DNA of 64,000 nucleotides from Secundilactobacillus collinoides DSM 20515 = JCM 1123 (GTDB lineage: Bacteria > Bacillota > Bacilli > Lactobacillales > Lactobacillaceae): contig NZ_AYYR01000013.1 in the NCBI RefSeq assembly GCF_001435975.1, positions 266,171 to 330,170 on the forward strand, read 5' to 3'. Both the position numbers and the translations under genes were made by a program. The notes below the pieces were generated by a model, which saw only the letters and a list, made by a program, of their open reading frames with translations, searched no databases and was not told the DNA's origin. Positions within the stretch are counted from its first letter, which is position 1; each line of letters opens with the position of its first letter. Shown piece after piece: positions 36,474 through 45,864 of the stretch.

Positions 36474-37829
36474 TCAGTCCTTTTTAGTAGTTTGAATGTC
36501 AGTAATTTCTGCGGTGGCCTGGCCGTCTTTAAAATGCATGGTCACCGTTTCGTTAAGCGACAGGTCCGCGGTGCTGGCCAGTACTTTATCGTCACTAGTG
36601 ACGTAGCTGTATCCTCTGCCCATGACTTTCAAGGGACTTAAGAAGTCCAGCGATTGCGCTAACTGGCTCAGGTGCTGTCTGTGATTCAACAGTGTCTGTT
36701 TAGCCCCGCGATTCAACCGCGCTTGCAGGTCCTTGCTTGTTTGTGCCAGTTGCTTCACCTGAGTTGCCGGCGTTGCCGCCAGCAACCGGTCGTGGTCAGC
36801 TGTCAGTTGGGTCTGTGTCAGTGTCAGACGATGGGTCATGGTCTGCTCGAGCTGCTGACTGAGTTGATCGACTTTTTGACTGTACCCTTCGTAAAGGCGT
36901 TCCGGTTGTTCAAAGACGTATGTTGCCTTGAGTTTGCTTAACCGTTCTTGCAGTAATGACAGTTCGTGGCGAAACGCGTTCAATAACCGAACGCGATCCT
37001 GCCCAATCTCTAACAGCACGTCACTTAGGACTGGCACTGCCAGTTCACCAGCAGCGGTCGGTGTTGCGGCACGGACATCGGCCACCAGATCGGCAATCGT
37101 AGTATCTGTTTCGTGACCAACTGATGAAATAACGGGAATCTGACTGGCAAAAATCGCCCGGGCAACTGTTTCTTCGTTAAACGGCCACAAGTCTTCAATC
37201 GACCCGCCGCCCCGGCCAATAATGAGCGTGTCAAAGTCGCCGATCTGGTTCGCACGATTGATCTGGCGCACAATATCTGGCGCCGCTTCGTTACCCTGCA
37301 CGAGTGCGGGAAACAGCACGATCTGGGCAATCGGATACCGGCGCCGCGTTGTGGTAATAATGTCACGAATCACTGACCCACTGGGACTGGTCACAACGGC
37401 GATCCGTCTTGGAAACCGCGGTAACGGTTTTTTTGGTGCTGAAAACAAGCCCTCTTCTGAAAGTTTTTTCTTCAGTTGTTCATAGGCTTGATAAAATTGA
37501 CCCACGCCGTCTGGTTCCATGTGATCCACGTAGATCTGATAACTGCCGCTGGGTTCATACAACGAGATGCGGCCTGTAACCAGCACCTTCATCCCCTCTT
37601 CCGGCATGAACTTGATCTTGCTGAACGCGGATTTAAACATGATGGCACTGATTTTTGCATGGTCATCCTTCAAACTAAAGTACTGGTGAGCATTGCGGCG
37701 CAACCGAAAGTTCGAAATTTCACCCGTTAAATAAATTCTGCCAAGGTAGGGATCATTATCAAATTTTCGCTTGATGTACGCCGTTAACGCAGTCACGGTT
37801 AAATAGTCACTTGGTTCCAAATTAGTCAC
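36474..37829 (-). CDS. xseA: Exodeoxyribonuclease VII large subunit
   Basis: 451 residues. An N-terminal OB fold (YLTGEISNFRLRRNAHQYFSLKD region) is followed by the catalytic domain with VVTSPSGSVIRDI and IIGRGGGSIEDLWPFNEE, and a coiled-coil C-terminus that binds XseB. The enzyme degrades single-stranded DNA. It overlaps the end of folD by 8 bp, and the order folD-xseA-xseB-ispA is conserved. Confidence 0.97.
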   Translation of the reverse strand: MTNLEPSDYLTVTALTAYIKRKFDNDPYLGRIYLTGEISNFRLRRNAHQYFSLKDDHAKISAIMFKSAFSKIKFMPEEGMKVLVTGRISLYEPSGSYQIYVDHMEPDGVGQFYQAYEQLKKKLSEEGLFSAPKKPLPRFPRRIAVVTSPSGSVIRDIITTTRRRYPIAQIVLFPALVQGNEAAPDIVRQINRANQIGDFDTLIIGRGGGSIEDLWPFNEETVARAIFASQIPVISSVGHETDTTIADLVADVRAATPTAAGELAVPVLSDVLLEIGQDRVRLLNAFRHELSLLQERLSKLKATYVFEQPERLYEGYSQKVDQLSQQLEQTMTHRLTLTQTQLTADHDRLLAATPATQVKQLAQTSKDLQARLNRGAKQTLLNHRQHLSQLAQSLDFLSPLKVMGRGYSYVTSDDKVLASTADLSLNETVTMHFKDGQATAEITDIQTTKKD

Positions 37830-38673
37830 TCCATTTAGCTAATTCAACAGTCTGTTGCAGCAGGGTTGCAATCGTCATAGGGCCGACACCGCCAGGCACC
37901 GGTGTGATCAAACCAGCAACATCCTTGACGCTGTCAAAGTCAACGTCCCCCGTCAACTTGCCGTCCGCGCCGCGATCCATGCCGACATCAATCACCGTTG
38001 CCCCGGGTTTCACATCCTCACGTTTGATCAAATGCGCGATACCTGTAGCCACGACCAGAATGTCTGCCGTTTTTGTATACCGTGAGAGATCCCCCGAATG
38101 ATGATGGGCAATCGTCACAGTCGCGTTAGCGTTTAACAGCAGGGCGGCCATTGGTCGACCCACGATGTTTGACCGGCCAACAATGACCGCGTGGGCGCCC
38201 TCCAGCGGCACGTTATATGCCCGCAGCATGCTCATGATGCCCTTAGGGGTACAAGAAACCGGAAAATTCAATTGCGCATTCGTCAGCAGCTTGCCCACGT
38301 TGATTGGATGAAACCCATCAACATCCTTCACAGGGGAAATGGCGCGCGTGATTGCGGGTTCATCAATTTGTGAAGGCAGCGGCGACTGCACCATCAGCGC
38401 ATGGACCGTTGGATCCTGATTATAGTCGGCAATAACGGCTAATAACTCGTCCTGTGTCGTGTCCGCTGGCAACTGACGCACAACTGAGTTGATTCCCAGT
38501 TGAACGGCCTTACGATGCTTATTTCGGACGTAAATTTTACTAGCATTGTCCTCACCAACAATAACTACGACAAGCGTCGGCACGATGCCTCTTTTTTTTA
38601 AACCTTCGACTGCTAATTTTGTTTGCGCGTTAATGTCGCTGGCGACACGTTTACCATCAACGATTTCTCCCAC
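37822..38673 (-). CDS. folD: Methylenetetrahydrofolate dehydrogenase/cyclohydrolase
   Basis: 283 residues. FolD makes 10-formyl-THF for purines and initiator tRNA formylation. Visible are YVRNKHRKAVQLGI (catalytic Lys region), QSPLP, the Rossmann VIVGRSNIVGRPMA and PVPGGVGPMT. The GTG at 38673 is chosen since AGGG lies 8 nt upstream and the protein then begins MGEIVDGKRVASDI like relatives; the frame upstream of it is implausible. A possible extended -10, TGCTAAAAT, lies near 38730. Confidence 0.95.
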   Translation of the reverse strand: MGEIVDGKRVASDINAQTKLAVEGLKKRGIVPTLVVVIVGEDNASKIYVRNKHRKAVQLGINSVVRQLPADTTQDELLAVIADYNQDPTVHALMVQSPLPSQIDEPAITRAISPVKDVDGFHPINVGKLLTNAQLNFPVSCTPKGIMSMLRAYNVPLEGAHAVIVGRSNIVGRPMAALLLNANATVTIAHHHSGDLSRYTKTADILVVATGIAHLIKREDVKPGATVIDVGMDRGADGKLTGDVDFDSVKDVAGLITPVPGGVGPMTIATLLQQTVELAKWSD

Positions 38674-38913
38674 ATCAATCACCCTCGCTTCAATTATTAT
38701 TCTCTTTTCTCTGCATACTAATATTGAATATTTTAGCATATTCCAGCGTTGAGTTCAGCTCCCATCGTGGGTTACAGGCGTTCTTTTTGAAGTTGACTCG
38801 ATGTGAAGACGACGCCAAGGCACTTTCAGGCAAGAAGATCCGCCAATCGCAACCAAAATTCTCCTTATCAAGAGTCATCGTTTATTAGAAAACGTTTCCA
38901 ATACTGAGAAACA

Positions 38914-38949
38914 AAAAAAGACCTTCTGGACTAAGAGAAAGGTCTTTTT
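38914..38949 (-). terminator. Terminator after nusB
   Basis: AAAAAAGACCTT and AAGGTCTTTTT form an 11-bp stem with T-runs, 16 bp beyond the nusB stop codon. Confidence 0.85.
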
Positions 38950-38964
38950 ATTCGTGTGTTGCCC

Positions 38965-39384
38965 TTAATTTGACTCGACTTCATGCGCGAGCACACCGTT
39001 AATAAATCGGCGTGAACGGTCGTCGCTGAACTGTTTGGCCAGTTCAAGTGCCTCGTTAAGCGCCACACGTTTGGGAATATCGGGTTCGTTATCCATCTCA
39101 AAAAACGCAAGCCTGAGAATAACCAGATCCGTTTTAGCAATTCGTGAGAGTGTCCAACCCTGCATCAAATACTGCTTGATTTTTTCATCTAACGCAGCTT
39201 GATTGTCCAAAACACCCGACACCAGTTCATCCAAGTAAGCAGGAACCTTCAACTCAAGCTTGCCATCATCAGTCAGCAATTGTTGATACAACACCTGCTT
39301 ATCAGCCTCTGGATTCGCGTTCAGCGCAAACAAGGTCTGAAAAGCGCGAATTCGGATATCGTGTCTGTTTAATTCTTGCGTCAC
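38965..39384 (-). CDS. nusB: Transcription antitermination factor NusB
   Basis: 139 residues, an all-helical RNA-binding protein that acts with S10 in rRNA antitermination. The start RHDIRIRAFQTLFALN and the end ALELAKQFSDDRSRRFINGVL are family features. The GTG start overlaps the yqhY stop codon (GTGA), so the two are coupled. A strong terminator follows, separating it from folD. Confidence 0.95.
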   Translation of the reverse strand: MTQELNRHDIRIRAFQTLFALNANPEADKQVLYQQLLTDDGKLELKVPAYLDELVSGVLDNQAALDEKIKQYLMQGWTLSRIAKTDLVILRLAFFEMDNEPDIPKRVALNEALELAKQFSDDRSRRFINGVLAHEVESN

Positions 39385-39824
39385 TTGTTTTCACCATCTT
39401 CACTTTCATCATCGTCATCAAACAAGTTGTTTGGATCCACCGCCTGAGTTGTTTTTTCAGGGATGACACCCTCAACATGAACGTTGACTTCACTCAAGTG
39501 GAGATCCGTCATAAAGAGCAGCTGCTGCTTGACTTGTTCCTGAATAGCCAGCGCCACCTTCGGCACTGAAACGCCGTAGTCAAGGTAAACGTAAACGTCC
39601 ACTCGCAGGTCATCGTCAGACAGTGAGAGCTTAACGCCCTTGCCGCGCTCCTTACGACCAAACAGTTCATTCACACTATTAGCTAGTGAGCCGCGCATCC
39701 GGGCCACACCGTCAACATCGTTTGCGGCGATGCCAGCAATGATTTCTAACACTTGTGGCGCAATTTCAATATTGCCAAGTGAGGGTTCGTCTGCTGTTAA
39801 AGTAATGTTTGTATCTTCAGCCAA
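39381..39824 (-). CDS. yqhY: Asp23/Gls24 family protein YqhY
   Basis: 147 residues of the Asp23 family, with IEIAPQVLEIIAGIAANDV and a KLSLSDDDLRVDVYVYLDYG strand region. The N- and C-terminal extensions are acidic. In Bacillus YqhY affects acetyl-CoA carboxylase activity and thus fatty acid synthesis; the acc genes lie only 3 kb upstream. It is in the usual efp-yqhY-nusB group. Confidence 0.93.
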   Translation of the reverse strand: MAEDTNITLTADEPSLGNIEIAPQVLEIIAGIAANDVDGVARMRGSLANSVNELFGRKERGKGVKLSLSDDDLRVDVYVYLDYGVSVPKVALAIQEQVKQQLLFMTDLHLSEVNVHVEGVIPEKTTQAVDPNNLFDDDDESEDGENK

Positions 39825-39865
39825 TTAATGAACCTCCGTTTCAAATAAACGTTAAAAAACGTTAA

Positions 39866-40426
39866 TTATGCACGTGAAATGTAAGTGCCGTCAGTTGTGT
39901 TAATGGTCAGCTTGTCGCCTTCGTTAACAAAGAATGGCACTTGAACGATCAAACCAGTATCCATAGTAGCAGGCTTTGAACCGCCAGAAGCAGTGTTCCC
40001 CTTGATACCAGGTTCAGTAGCAGTAACTGTCAAAACAACGGTGTTGGGTACTTCAATACCCAAAGTTTCTGAACCGTATTGGATCAAAGTAACTTCCATG
40101 TTTTCTTGCAAGTATACTAATTGATCTTTGATTTGTTCGTCAGGAACGGCGATTTGTTCGTAGTTATCAGTGTCCATGAACACCCGTGAATCGCCATCAG
40201 CGTATAAGTATTGCATCTTACGTTGGTTGATTGGGGCTTGTTCCATCTTAGCACCAGCACGGAACGTCTTTTCTTGAACGGCACCCGTCCGCAAGTTCTT
40301 TAACTTAGAACGCACAAAAGCGCCACCCTTACCAGGCTTGACGTGTTGGAATTCAATGATCCGCCAAATTGCGTTGTCAACTTCAATTGTTAAACCGTTT
40401 TTAAAATCTGCTGTAGAAATAGCCAT
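39866..40426 (-). CDS. efp: Translation elongation factor P
   Basis: 186 residues with three beta-barrel domains. EF-P rescues ribosomes stalled at polyproline. The tip loop VKPGKGGAF carries Lys33, the usual site of modification. C-terminal ending [15 protein letters not shown] is typical. It has AGGAGGA before the ATG and lies about 85 bp from the peptidase gene. Confidence 0.97.
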   Translation of the reverse strand: MAISTADFKNGLTIEVDNAIWRIIEFQHVKPGKGGAFVRSKLKNLRTGAVQEKTFRAGAKMEQAPINQRKMQYLYADGDSRVFMDTDNYEQIAVPDEQIKDQLVYLQENMEVTLIQYGSETLGIEVPNTVVLTVTATEPGIKGNTASGGSKPATMDTGLIVQVPFFVNEGDKLTINTTDGTYISRA

Positions 40427-40511
40427 ACGATAGTCCTCCTAATTTTTCCTTTACCATCATAGCAATTAAGCCCACCTAAATGCAAGCTAGACCGCTAAAT
40501 TATTCTATTAT

Positions 40512-41576
40512 TTAAACGATTAATAGGTCCCGTGGCGCCGTTGTTAAACGAACACCCCGCGTAGGTGTGACCAAAATGTCGTCTTCGATACGAACACCAC
40601 CGAGATCAGTTAAATAAATACCGGGTTCCACCGTGATCACATTGTTAGTGTGCATCAGGTCCTCTGACCGGGTCGAAAGCGCCGGCCCTTCATGAATATC
40701 AAGACCGATGCCGTGACCCGTACCATGGTTAAATTCGGGGCCGTAACCCGCATCAGTGATGAGTGCCCGGCCTACCTTGTCTAAATGCTTACCCGAAACA
40801 CCATCTTGGACGGCATCAATGATGGCTTGCTGCGCGTCTTGTACCACTTTGTAGACCCGTTGTAATTTTTCACCGGGATCTCCCAAAGCAACCGTTCGGG
40901 TAATGTCCGACGTATAACCATCGAAATAGTAACCGCAGTCAATGGTAATAAGCTCCCCAGCCTTTAGCTGTTTGTTGCTGGCAGCACCGTGCGGCAACGC
41001 TGACCGGTAGCCGCTGGCAACAATGGTTGCAAAGCTTTCACCAGTCGCGCCCAGTTGGCGCATTGTCGCATCAAGTTGATTGGCAACCTCACGTTCAGTC
41101 TGACCAGTGTGGAGCGTCTCAATTGTTTTCATTAACCCATCAGATGTCAACTCAGCCGCCTGTTTGAGTGCGGCAAGCTCAGCGTCATCTTTGACCCAGC
41201 GCATCTGGTCAACCAGACCCGTAAAGGGCACAATATCTGAAGTCATCTGTTCATCGATCTGATCATAGTCAAAGTATGGCAGATCATCTTCAAACCCTAG
41301 GACAGTCACCTTCTGATCTGCAACCACTTTGGCGGCTTCTTTTAAGTAATACCGGGTAATAATCAGGTCATAGTCGGGGTGCTGACTGCGTAATTCAACA
41401 TCGTAGCGCGCATCGGTGATTAAGAATGCCTTGGTCTTAGTGATGACTGCCACACCGTCACCGGGTAACCCGTCAAAATTCATGAGATACTTTAAGTTGA
41501 CCGCGTTTGTGACCAAAAAACCATCGATTCGCAGTTCATCAAATTTTGCTTGCAATTTTGCTATTCTTGCCTGCAT
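40512..41576 (-). CDS. Xaa-Pro aminopeptidase (M24 family)
   Basis: 354 residues. An N-terminal creatinase-like domain is followed by the pita-bread catalytic domain. Dinuclear metal ligands appear in ITIDCGYYFDGYTSDITRT, GTGHGIGLDIHEGP and ITVEPGIYL. It releases N-terminal residues next to proline. The ATG at 41576 (MQARIAKLQ) is chosen because GGAGGCGG lies 6-8 nt upstream. The efp-peptidase adjacency is conserved in Firmicutes (YqhT). Confidence 0.94.
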   Translation of the reverse strand: MQARIAKLQAKFDELRIDGFLVTNAVNLKYLMNFDGLPGDGVAVITKTKAFLITDARYDVELRSQHPDYDLIITRYYLKEAAKVVADQKVTVLGFEDDLPYFDYDQIDEQMTSDIVPFTGLVDQMRWVKDDAELAALKQAAELTSDGLMKTIETLHTGQTEREVANQLDATMRQLGATGESFATIVASGYRSALPHGAASNKQLKAGELITIDCGYYFDGYTSDITRTVALGDPGEKLQRVYKVVQDAQQAIIDAVQDGVSGKHLDKVGRALITDAGYGPEFNHGTGHGIGLDIHEGPALSTRSEDLMHTNNVITVEPGIYLTDLGGVRIEDDILVTPTRGVRLTTAPRDLLIV

Positions 41577-41622
41577 AACAATCCGCCTCCGATTCATGAC
41601 CCATGGATATTTTTTGACAAAC

Positions 41623-41646
41623 AAAAAGACCCCGCGGGGCCTTTTT
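41623..41646 (-). terminator. Terminator after rpmA
   Basis: AAAAAG-CCCC and GGGG-CTTTTT arms with a very short loop, 15 bp past the rpmA stop codon. Runs on both sides suggest two-way use. Confidence 0.85.
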
Positions 41647-41660
41647 GATAAATGTTGTGA

Positions 41661-41957
41661 TTAACGTGCAGCAACATCTGATGCAGGGTAAACGGATACT
41701 TGGCGCTTATCGCGACCCTTACGTTCGAAGCGAACGACACCGTCAACCTTTGCAAAAAGTGTATCGTCTTTACCACGAAGTACGTTGGCACCTGGATAGA
41801 TGTGCGTCCCGCGTTGACGATAAAGAATTGAACCGCTGGTTACAGTTGAACCGTCAGCAGCCTTCGTACCGAGACGACGCCCAGCAGAATCACGACCGTT
41901 GGCAGTAGAACCGCCCCCTTTATGGTGAGAGAAGAATTGTAAATTCATTTCTAACAT
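41661..41957 (-). CDS. rpmA: 50S ribosomal protein L27 (with cleaved N-terminal extension)
   Basis: 98 residues. After the nine-residue extension MLEMNLQFF comes the mature start [15 protein letters not shown], whose N-terminus reaches the peptidyl transferase centre. The L-Q-F-F junction is the site cut by the Cys protease Prp in Firmicutes, encoded directly upstream. GGAGGTGAAACGTA precedes the ATG. Confidence 0.97.
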   Translation of the reverse strand: MLEMNLQFFSHHKGGGSTANGRDSAGRRLGTKAADGSTVTSGSILYRQRGTHIYPGANVLRGKDDTLFAKVDGVVRFERKGRDKRQVSVYPASDVAAR

Positions 41958-41982
41958 TACGTTTCACCTCCATATTGGTAGT

Positions 41983-42312
41983 TTATGAGATCCGAAGATA
42001 CTCAGAATATTGTTTTTCGACATCTAAAAGTCCATTTAAGAAGCTTTGTAACAGAGCCTGACTGATTCGGTCTTGCATGTAGTCATCAACTGGTGGCATC
42101 CGGAGGCTTAAAAAACCGCCCTCGTCATTCTTGGAAACCACCACTGGGGTAATTTCCGCAACCGTTGACAACCCATTCACGGCACTAATGCTCAGTGCCG
42201 AAACCGCAGCACACACGATATCGCTGCCATAGGGCGCGCTATCCGCGTGACCGGTAAGTTTAAAGCCAATGATCCGGCTGCCGTTGTCGTAGTCAAATGT
42301 CGCTTGAATCAA
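41983..42312 (-). CDS. prp: Ribosomal-processing cysteine protease Prp
   Basis: 109 residues with the chosen TTG start at 42312, preceded by AGGTG; TTG at 42318 overlaps that site. With this start, catalytic His22 (TGHADSAPYG) and Cys34 (DIVCAAVSAL) fall at the same numbers as in the Staphylococcus aureus enzyme, which supports it. Prp removes the N-terminal extension of L27, an essential step. The rplU-prp-rpmA order is conserved. Confidence 0.93.
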   Translation of the reverse strand: MIQATFDYDNGSRIIGFKLTGHADSAPYGSDIVCAAVSALSISAVNGLSTVAEITPVVVSKNDEGGFLSLRMPPVDDYMQDRISQALLQSFLNGLLDVEKQYSEYLRIS

Positions 42313-42327
42313 GATCAATCACCTACA

Positions 42328-42636
42328 TTAAGCGTTGATAGTATCAATAACAACCTTGGTATATGGTTGACGATGACCAACTTTGGTGTGTTGACCCTTC
42401 TTAGCCTTGTACTTGAAGGTAATAACCTTCTTTTCACGGCCTTGCTTTTCAACAGTACCAGAAACTGACGCACCATCAACTAATGGAGCACCAACCTTGG
42501 TCGTGTCGCCGCCAACGAAAACAACTTGGTCAAAAGTGACCTTGTCGCCAGCCTTAGCATCAAGCTTTTCAACGTAAACAGCTTCGCCTTGTTGAACACG
42601 GTATTGCTTACCGCCCGTTACAATAATTGCGTACAT
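42328..42636 (-). CDS. rplU: 50S ribosomal protein L21
   Basis: 102 residues, starting [19 protein letters not shown] and ending [15 protein letters not shown], complete. It binds 23S rRNA and heads the rplU-prp-rpmA operon. GGAGGTG precedes the ATG. It is preceded by a leader of about 120 nt that fits the L21 leader RNA. Confidence 0.97.
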   Translation of the reverse strand: MYAIIVTGGKQYRVQQGEAVYVEKLDAKAGDKVTFDQVVFVGGDTTKVGAPLVDGASVSGTVEKQGREKKVITFKYKAKKGQHTKVGHRQPYTKVVIDTINA

Positions 42637-42639
42637 GTA

Positions 42640-42755
42640 TGTGCACCTCCTTCAATTTGGTAATAACTTAGACTCGCCGAGAACAAGTGGTGATAACTCA
42701 CGCTTAGGAACTTGGCCCGTGCGGTTGCAGTGTGGAAGTCCACAAATACAACAAA
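42640..42755 (-). ncRNA. Probable L21 leader RNA (rplU autoregulation)
   Basis: The transcript between the rplU promoter and start codon has a GTGGACTTCCAC hairpin, then a conserved-looking ACTGCAACCGCACGGGCC segment, as in the Firmicute L21 leader. I matched this from memory of the motif, so the boundaries are rough. It would let excess L21 repress its own operon. Confidence 0.55.
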
Positions 42756-42759
42756 TTGC

Positions 42760-42788
42760 ATTTTACATGAAAATAGGGGCTTCGTCAA
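42760..42788 (-). promoter_or_regulatory. Promoter of rplU-prp-rpmA
   Basis: On the minus strand TTGACG (42783-42788) and TAAAAT (42760-42765) are 17 bp apart. The -35 box lies inside the loop of the hairpin that follows the acc operon. Confidence 0.75.
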
Positions 42789-42795
42789 CCCCTAT
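42773..42795 (-). terminator. Hairpin after accA, overlapping the rplU promoter
   Basis: ATAGGGG and CCCCTAT pair around a nine-base loop, followed by TTTTC. It lies 68 bp after the accA stop codon. The T-run is short, so termination may be incomplete. Confidence 0.6.
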
Positions 42796-42863
42796 CACCA
42801 GGTAGTTTCACAAATTCAATTTCGTCATCTATTATTATAGGAATAATTGCGTTGTAAAATCAA

Positions 42864-43622
42864 TCAAAATCTTCTAAAACGTGCCTGCCGTTTAGCTAGC
42901 AATGTACTGATCGTTTGGTCAGACAGTTTGGCTAATTCATCCGCCATTGTTTGCTGGAAGTTTTCGTCAAGCACGCTCTCATCCGGTAATACCCGGTCGA
43001 TCACGTGCTGCGCCTTTAACTGATTTGGCGTCAACCGCATCAGTTCAGCCGCTTCATCAGCCCGGTGCGCATCCTTCCACATAATGGAAGCAAACCCCTC
43101 AGGCGACAAGATCGCATACATACTGTGTTCCAGCATCCAAATCGTGTCTGAACAGGCTAAAGCCAATGCACCACCGGACCCTGCTTCACCCACGATAATT
43201 GTAAGGATTGGCGTTTTCAGCGTCAGCATCTCACGAATATTCTTGGCAATCATTTGACCCTGGCCAGCTGCTTCGGCATCAGCGCCAGGATATGCCCCGG
43301 GAGTATTGATCAGGGTAATGATCGGCATATGCATTTTTTCAGCCATTCGCATGACTCGTAACGACTTACGATAGCCCGCCGGTTCTGGACTGCCAAAGTG
43401 GGTTGCCATCCGTTCTTCAAGAGTGGTTCCCTTTTCCGTTGCAATGACGGCCACTGGGTGACCCTTTAAGGTCGCTAATCCCGCAATAATGGCCGGATCA
43501 TCACCACTGATTTGATCACCGTGACAGGCAAAAAAATCAGAAAACAGCGCATCTACAACGGCCTGCATATTGGTTTTTTGGTCGCTGCGGGAACCCGCAA
43601 CGATGTCTGATGCTTGACTCAC
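42864..43622 (-). CDS. accA: Acetyl-CoA carboxylase carboxyltransferase, alpha subunit
   Basis: 252 residues. With AccD it transfers CO2 from biotin to acetyl-CoA. Crotonase-fold motifs are LINTPGAYPGADAEAAGQG and IVGEAGSGGALALAC. It is the short form typical of lactobacilli, lacking the long N-terminal region of E. coli AccA. The GTG start shares a base with the accD stop codon, so the pair is coupled. It is the last gene of the fab/acc cluster. Confidence 0.96.
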   Translation of the reverse strand: MSQASDIVAGSRSDQKTNMQAVVDALFSDFFACHGDQISGDDPAIIAGLATLKGHPVAVIATEKGTTLEERMATHFGSPEPAGYRKSLRVMRMAEKMHMPIITLINTPGAYPGADAEAAGQGQMIAKNIREMLTLKTPILTIIVGEAGSGGALALACSDTIWMLEHSMYAILSPEGFASIMWKDAHRADEAAELMRLTPNQLKAQHVIDRVLPDESVLDENFQQTMADELAKLSDQTISTLLAKRQARFRRF

Positions 43623-44479
43623 TATGCCTCACCCCACTTTGGCGCTTCTAGAATTCGCAGCAATTGGCTTAACCGTCCAGCAAGCTTGTCTCGTGGGACG
43701 ATTTCGTCGATGAACCCGCGCTTATAACTGTTTTCAGCACTCTGAAAATCATCCGGCAACTGTTTGTTGATGGTCTGTTCAATCACCCGTTTACCAGTAA
43801 ACCCAAGCAACGCGTGCGGTTCAGCCAAGGTAATATCAGCCTGCGTTGCAAAACTGGCAGTGACACCGCCAGTCGTTGGGTCCATGATGACCGAGATGTA
43901 AGCCAAGCCAGCATCACCATGTTCATTCACGGCAACTGAAATTTTGGCCATTTGCATGAGGGAGTAAATCCCCTCCTGCATCCGGGCACCACCCGAAGCT
44001 GTCAGCAAAACAACCGGCAATTGCTTTTCCGTTGCCCGTTCAAACAAGCGGGTCAGCCGTTCCCCATTAGCAGTACCAAGACTGCCCATGATAAAGAGCG
44101 GATCCATGATACCAAGTGCTACCGGTTGGTCATCGATCTTGGCTAGCCCAGTCAGCACGCCATCCTTCAAATGTGTGGCTGATTGCGCTTTTTTGAGTTT
44201 TTTGTCATAACCGGGAAAATCGATGGGATCCTTTGACACGATATCCGCATCCCATTCCTCGAAGTGTCGCGTAATCATTTTTAACCGCCGCTTGGCAGAC
44301 ACCCGAAACCCATAGCCGCATTCAGGACAGACCCGGTACTGACCAGACCGCTTGAAATAGAAACTGGTGTGGCAACGGGGACACTGAATCCAGATACCGT
44401 TTGGCACCTGGGCTTCGTAGTGCTTTAAAATGGATACAGAACGTGATGAAAAACGCTTCACGTGTTCCCCAAAGTTCAT
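43622..44479 (-). CDS. accD: Acetyl-CoA carboxylase carboxyltransferase, beta subunit
   Basis: 285 residues. The N-terminal zinc ribbon has CPRCHTSFYF and CPECGYGF, and the crotonase core has LLTASGGARMQEGIYSLMQM. Zinc-ribbon AccD can bind its own mRNA in E. coli; no such site is evident here. It is joined to accC with no gap and to accA by one shared base. Confidence 0.97.
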   Translation of the reverse strand: MNFGEHVKRFSSRSVSILKHYEAQVPNGIWIQCPRCHTSFYFKRSGQYRVCPECGYGFRVSAKRRLKMITRHFEEWDADIVSKDPIDFPGYDKKLKKAQSATHLKDGVLTGLAKIDDQPVALGIMDPLFIMGSLGTANGERLTRLFERATEKQLPVVLLTASGGARMQEGIYSLMQMAKISVAVNEHGDAGLAYISVIMDPTTGGVTASFATQADITLAEPHALLGFTGKRVIEQTINKQLPDDFQSAENSYKRGFIDEIVPRDKLAGRLSQLLRILEAPKWGEA

Positions 44480-45856
44480 CTAGGACACCTCCTGAACATG
44501 CTGTTTCTGGAATTCAGGTAAGAAGGTGGTCATAATGTAATTCGTCGTTGCTTCGCCTTGTTTGACGACCGGATCATCCAGCAGTGCTGATAAAAACAAC
44601 TGGTTAGATGCGATTCCGTCCATTTCAAATTCAGCAAGAGCTTCGCGTAGTTTAGCAAACGCCTCGTCGCGGGTATCAGCGTGTGCAATCAGCTTAACGA
44701 CCATCGAATCATAAAACGGCGTGATCTGATCACCGCTTGCGATTCCACTATCCACTCGGATGCCGGGGCCGCCAGGTAAGCGGAGTTGTTTGACCAGTCC
44801 CGCTTGCGGCATGAAGTCAAGTGCAGGATCTTCCGCGTTGACCCGTGCTTCGATAGCAGCACCATGAATTGTCAGATCAGCCTGCGTAAACGAAAGTGTT
44901 TCGCCAGCTGCCACCCGAATCTGTTCCTTAACGAGATCAACACCGGTTACTGCTTCGGTAATCGGATGCTCCACTTGAATCCTGGTGTTCATTTCCATAA
45001 AGTAAAATTCATGGTTTTGATTCATCAAAAATTCAATGGTACCCGTGTTTCGGTAGCCGATGGCCTTAGCAGCACGAATGGCAATCGTTTGAACACGCTG
45101 GCGTTCGGCCGGTGTCATGATGGCGCAGGGACTTTCTTCCATCACTTTTTGCTGGTTGCGTTGCAGCGAGCAATCCCGCTCTGGGAAAGCAACAACGTGA
45201 CCGGAATCGTCAGCAAACACTTGAACTTCAATGTGTTTAGCCGGCGACACAATTTTTTCAAGATACATCCGCGAATCGCCGAAGGACAGTTGTGCTTCCT
45301 TAGTCGCTTCATCGTATGCTGGTTTGAGTTGGTCTGGTGTCAGTACCTTACGAATACCTTTACCACCACCGCCAGAGGCAGCTTTGAGCATAACGGGATA
45401 ACCAACTTTTTCAGCTGTTGCCAGGGCGTCATCAACATCCTTCAGGAACCCGGTACTACCGGGAATCACTGGGACATCGTTAGCCTGCATCTGGATCCGG
45501 GCATTTGCTTTATTGCCCATTAACTGAATGGTTTCCGGTTTCGGACCAATGAAGGCAATTTGACAAGTTTCACACAGCTCTGCGAACTCTTCATTTTCGG
45601 ATAAAAAGCCGTACCCGGGATGGATGGCCTCGGCGCCGGTCAAAATTGCGGCACTGACAATATTTTGCATATTTAAATAAGAGTCAGCTGGTTGCGGGCC
45701 ACCCACACAAACAGCTTCATCGGCCAGCTTAACGTGTTGCACATCGGCATCAGCAGTGGAATAAACCGCCACGGATTGAATACCAAGTTCCCGTAAAGCC
45801 CGAATGATGCGCACGGCAACTTCCCCGCGATTGGCAATCAATACTTTTCTAAACAT
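44480..45856 (-). CDS. accC: Biotin carboxylase
   Basis: 458 residues, an ATP-grasp enzyme that carboxylates biotin on AccB. Start FRKVLIANRGEVAVRIIRA; ATP lid KAASGGGGKGIRKV; EFLMNQNHEFYFMEMNTRIQ region with Mg-binding Glu residues. Full length. It lies 8 bp after fabZ within the cluster. Confidence 0.97.
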   Translation of the reverse strand: MFRKVLIANRGEVAVRIIRALRELGIQSVAVYSTADADVQHVKLADEAVCVGGPQPADSYLNMQNIVSAAILTGAEAIHPGYGFLSENEEFAELCETCQIAFIGPKPETIQLMGNKANARIQMQANDVPVIPGSTGFLKDVDDALATAEKVGYPVMLKAASGGGGKGIRKVLTPDQLKPAYDEATKEAQLSFGDSRMYLEKIVSPAKHIEVQVFADDSGHVVAFPERDCSLQRNQQKVMEESPCAIMTPAERQRVQTIAIRAAKAIGYRNTGTIEFLMNQNHEFYFMEMNTRIQVEHPITEAVTGVDLVKEQIRVAAGETLSFTQADLTIHGAAIEARVNAEDPALDFMPQAGLVKQLRLPGGPGIRVDSGIASGDQITPFYDSMVVKLIAHADTRDEAFAKLREALAEFEMDGIASNQLFLSALLDDPVVKQGEATTNYIMTTFLPEFQKQHVQEVS

Positions 45857-45864
45857 GCACTCAC

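Noticed and set aside
38887..38900. AGAAAACGTTTCCA, close to the catabolite-responsive element consensus
   Set aside because: One mismatch from the degenerate consensus and located about 215 bp upstream of folD, next to the nusB terminator; no plausible target.
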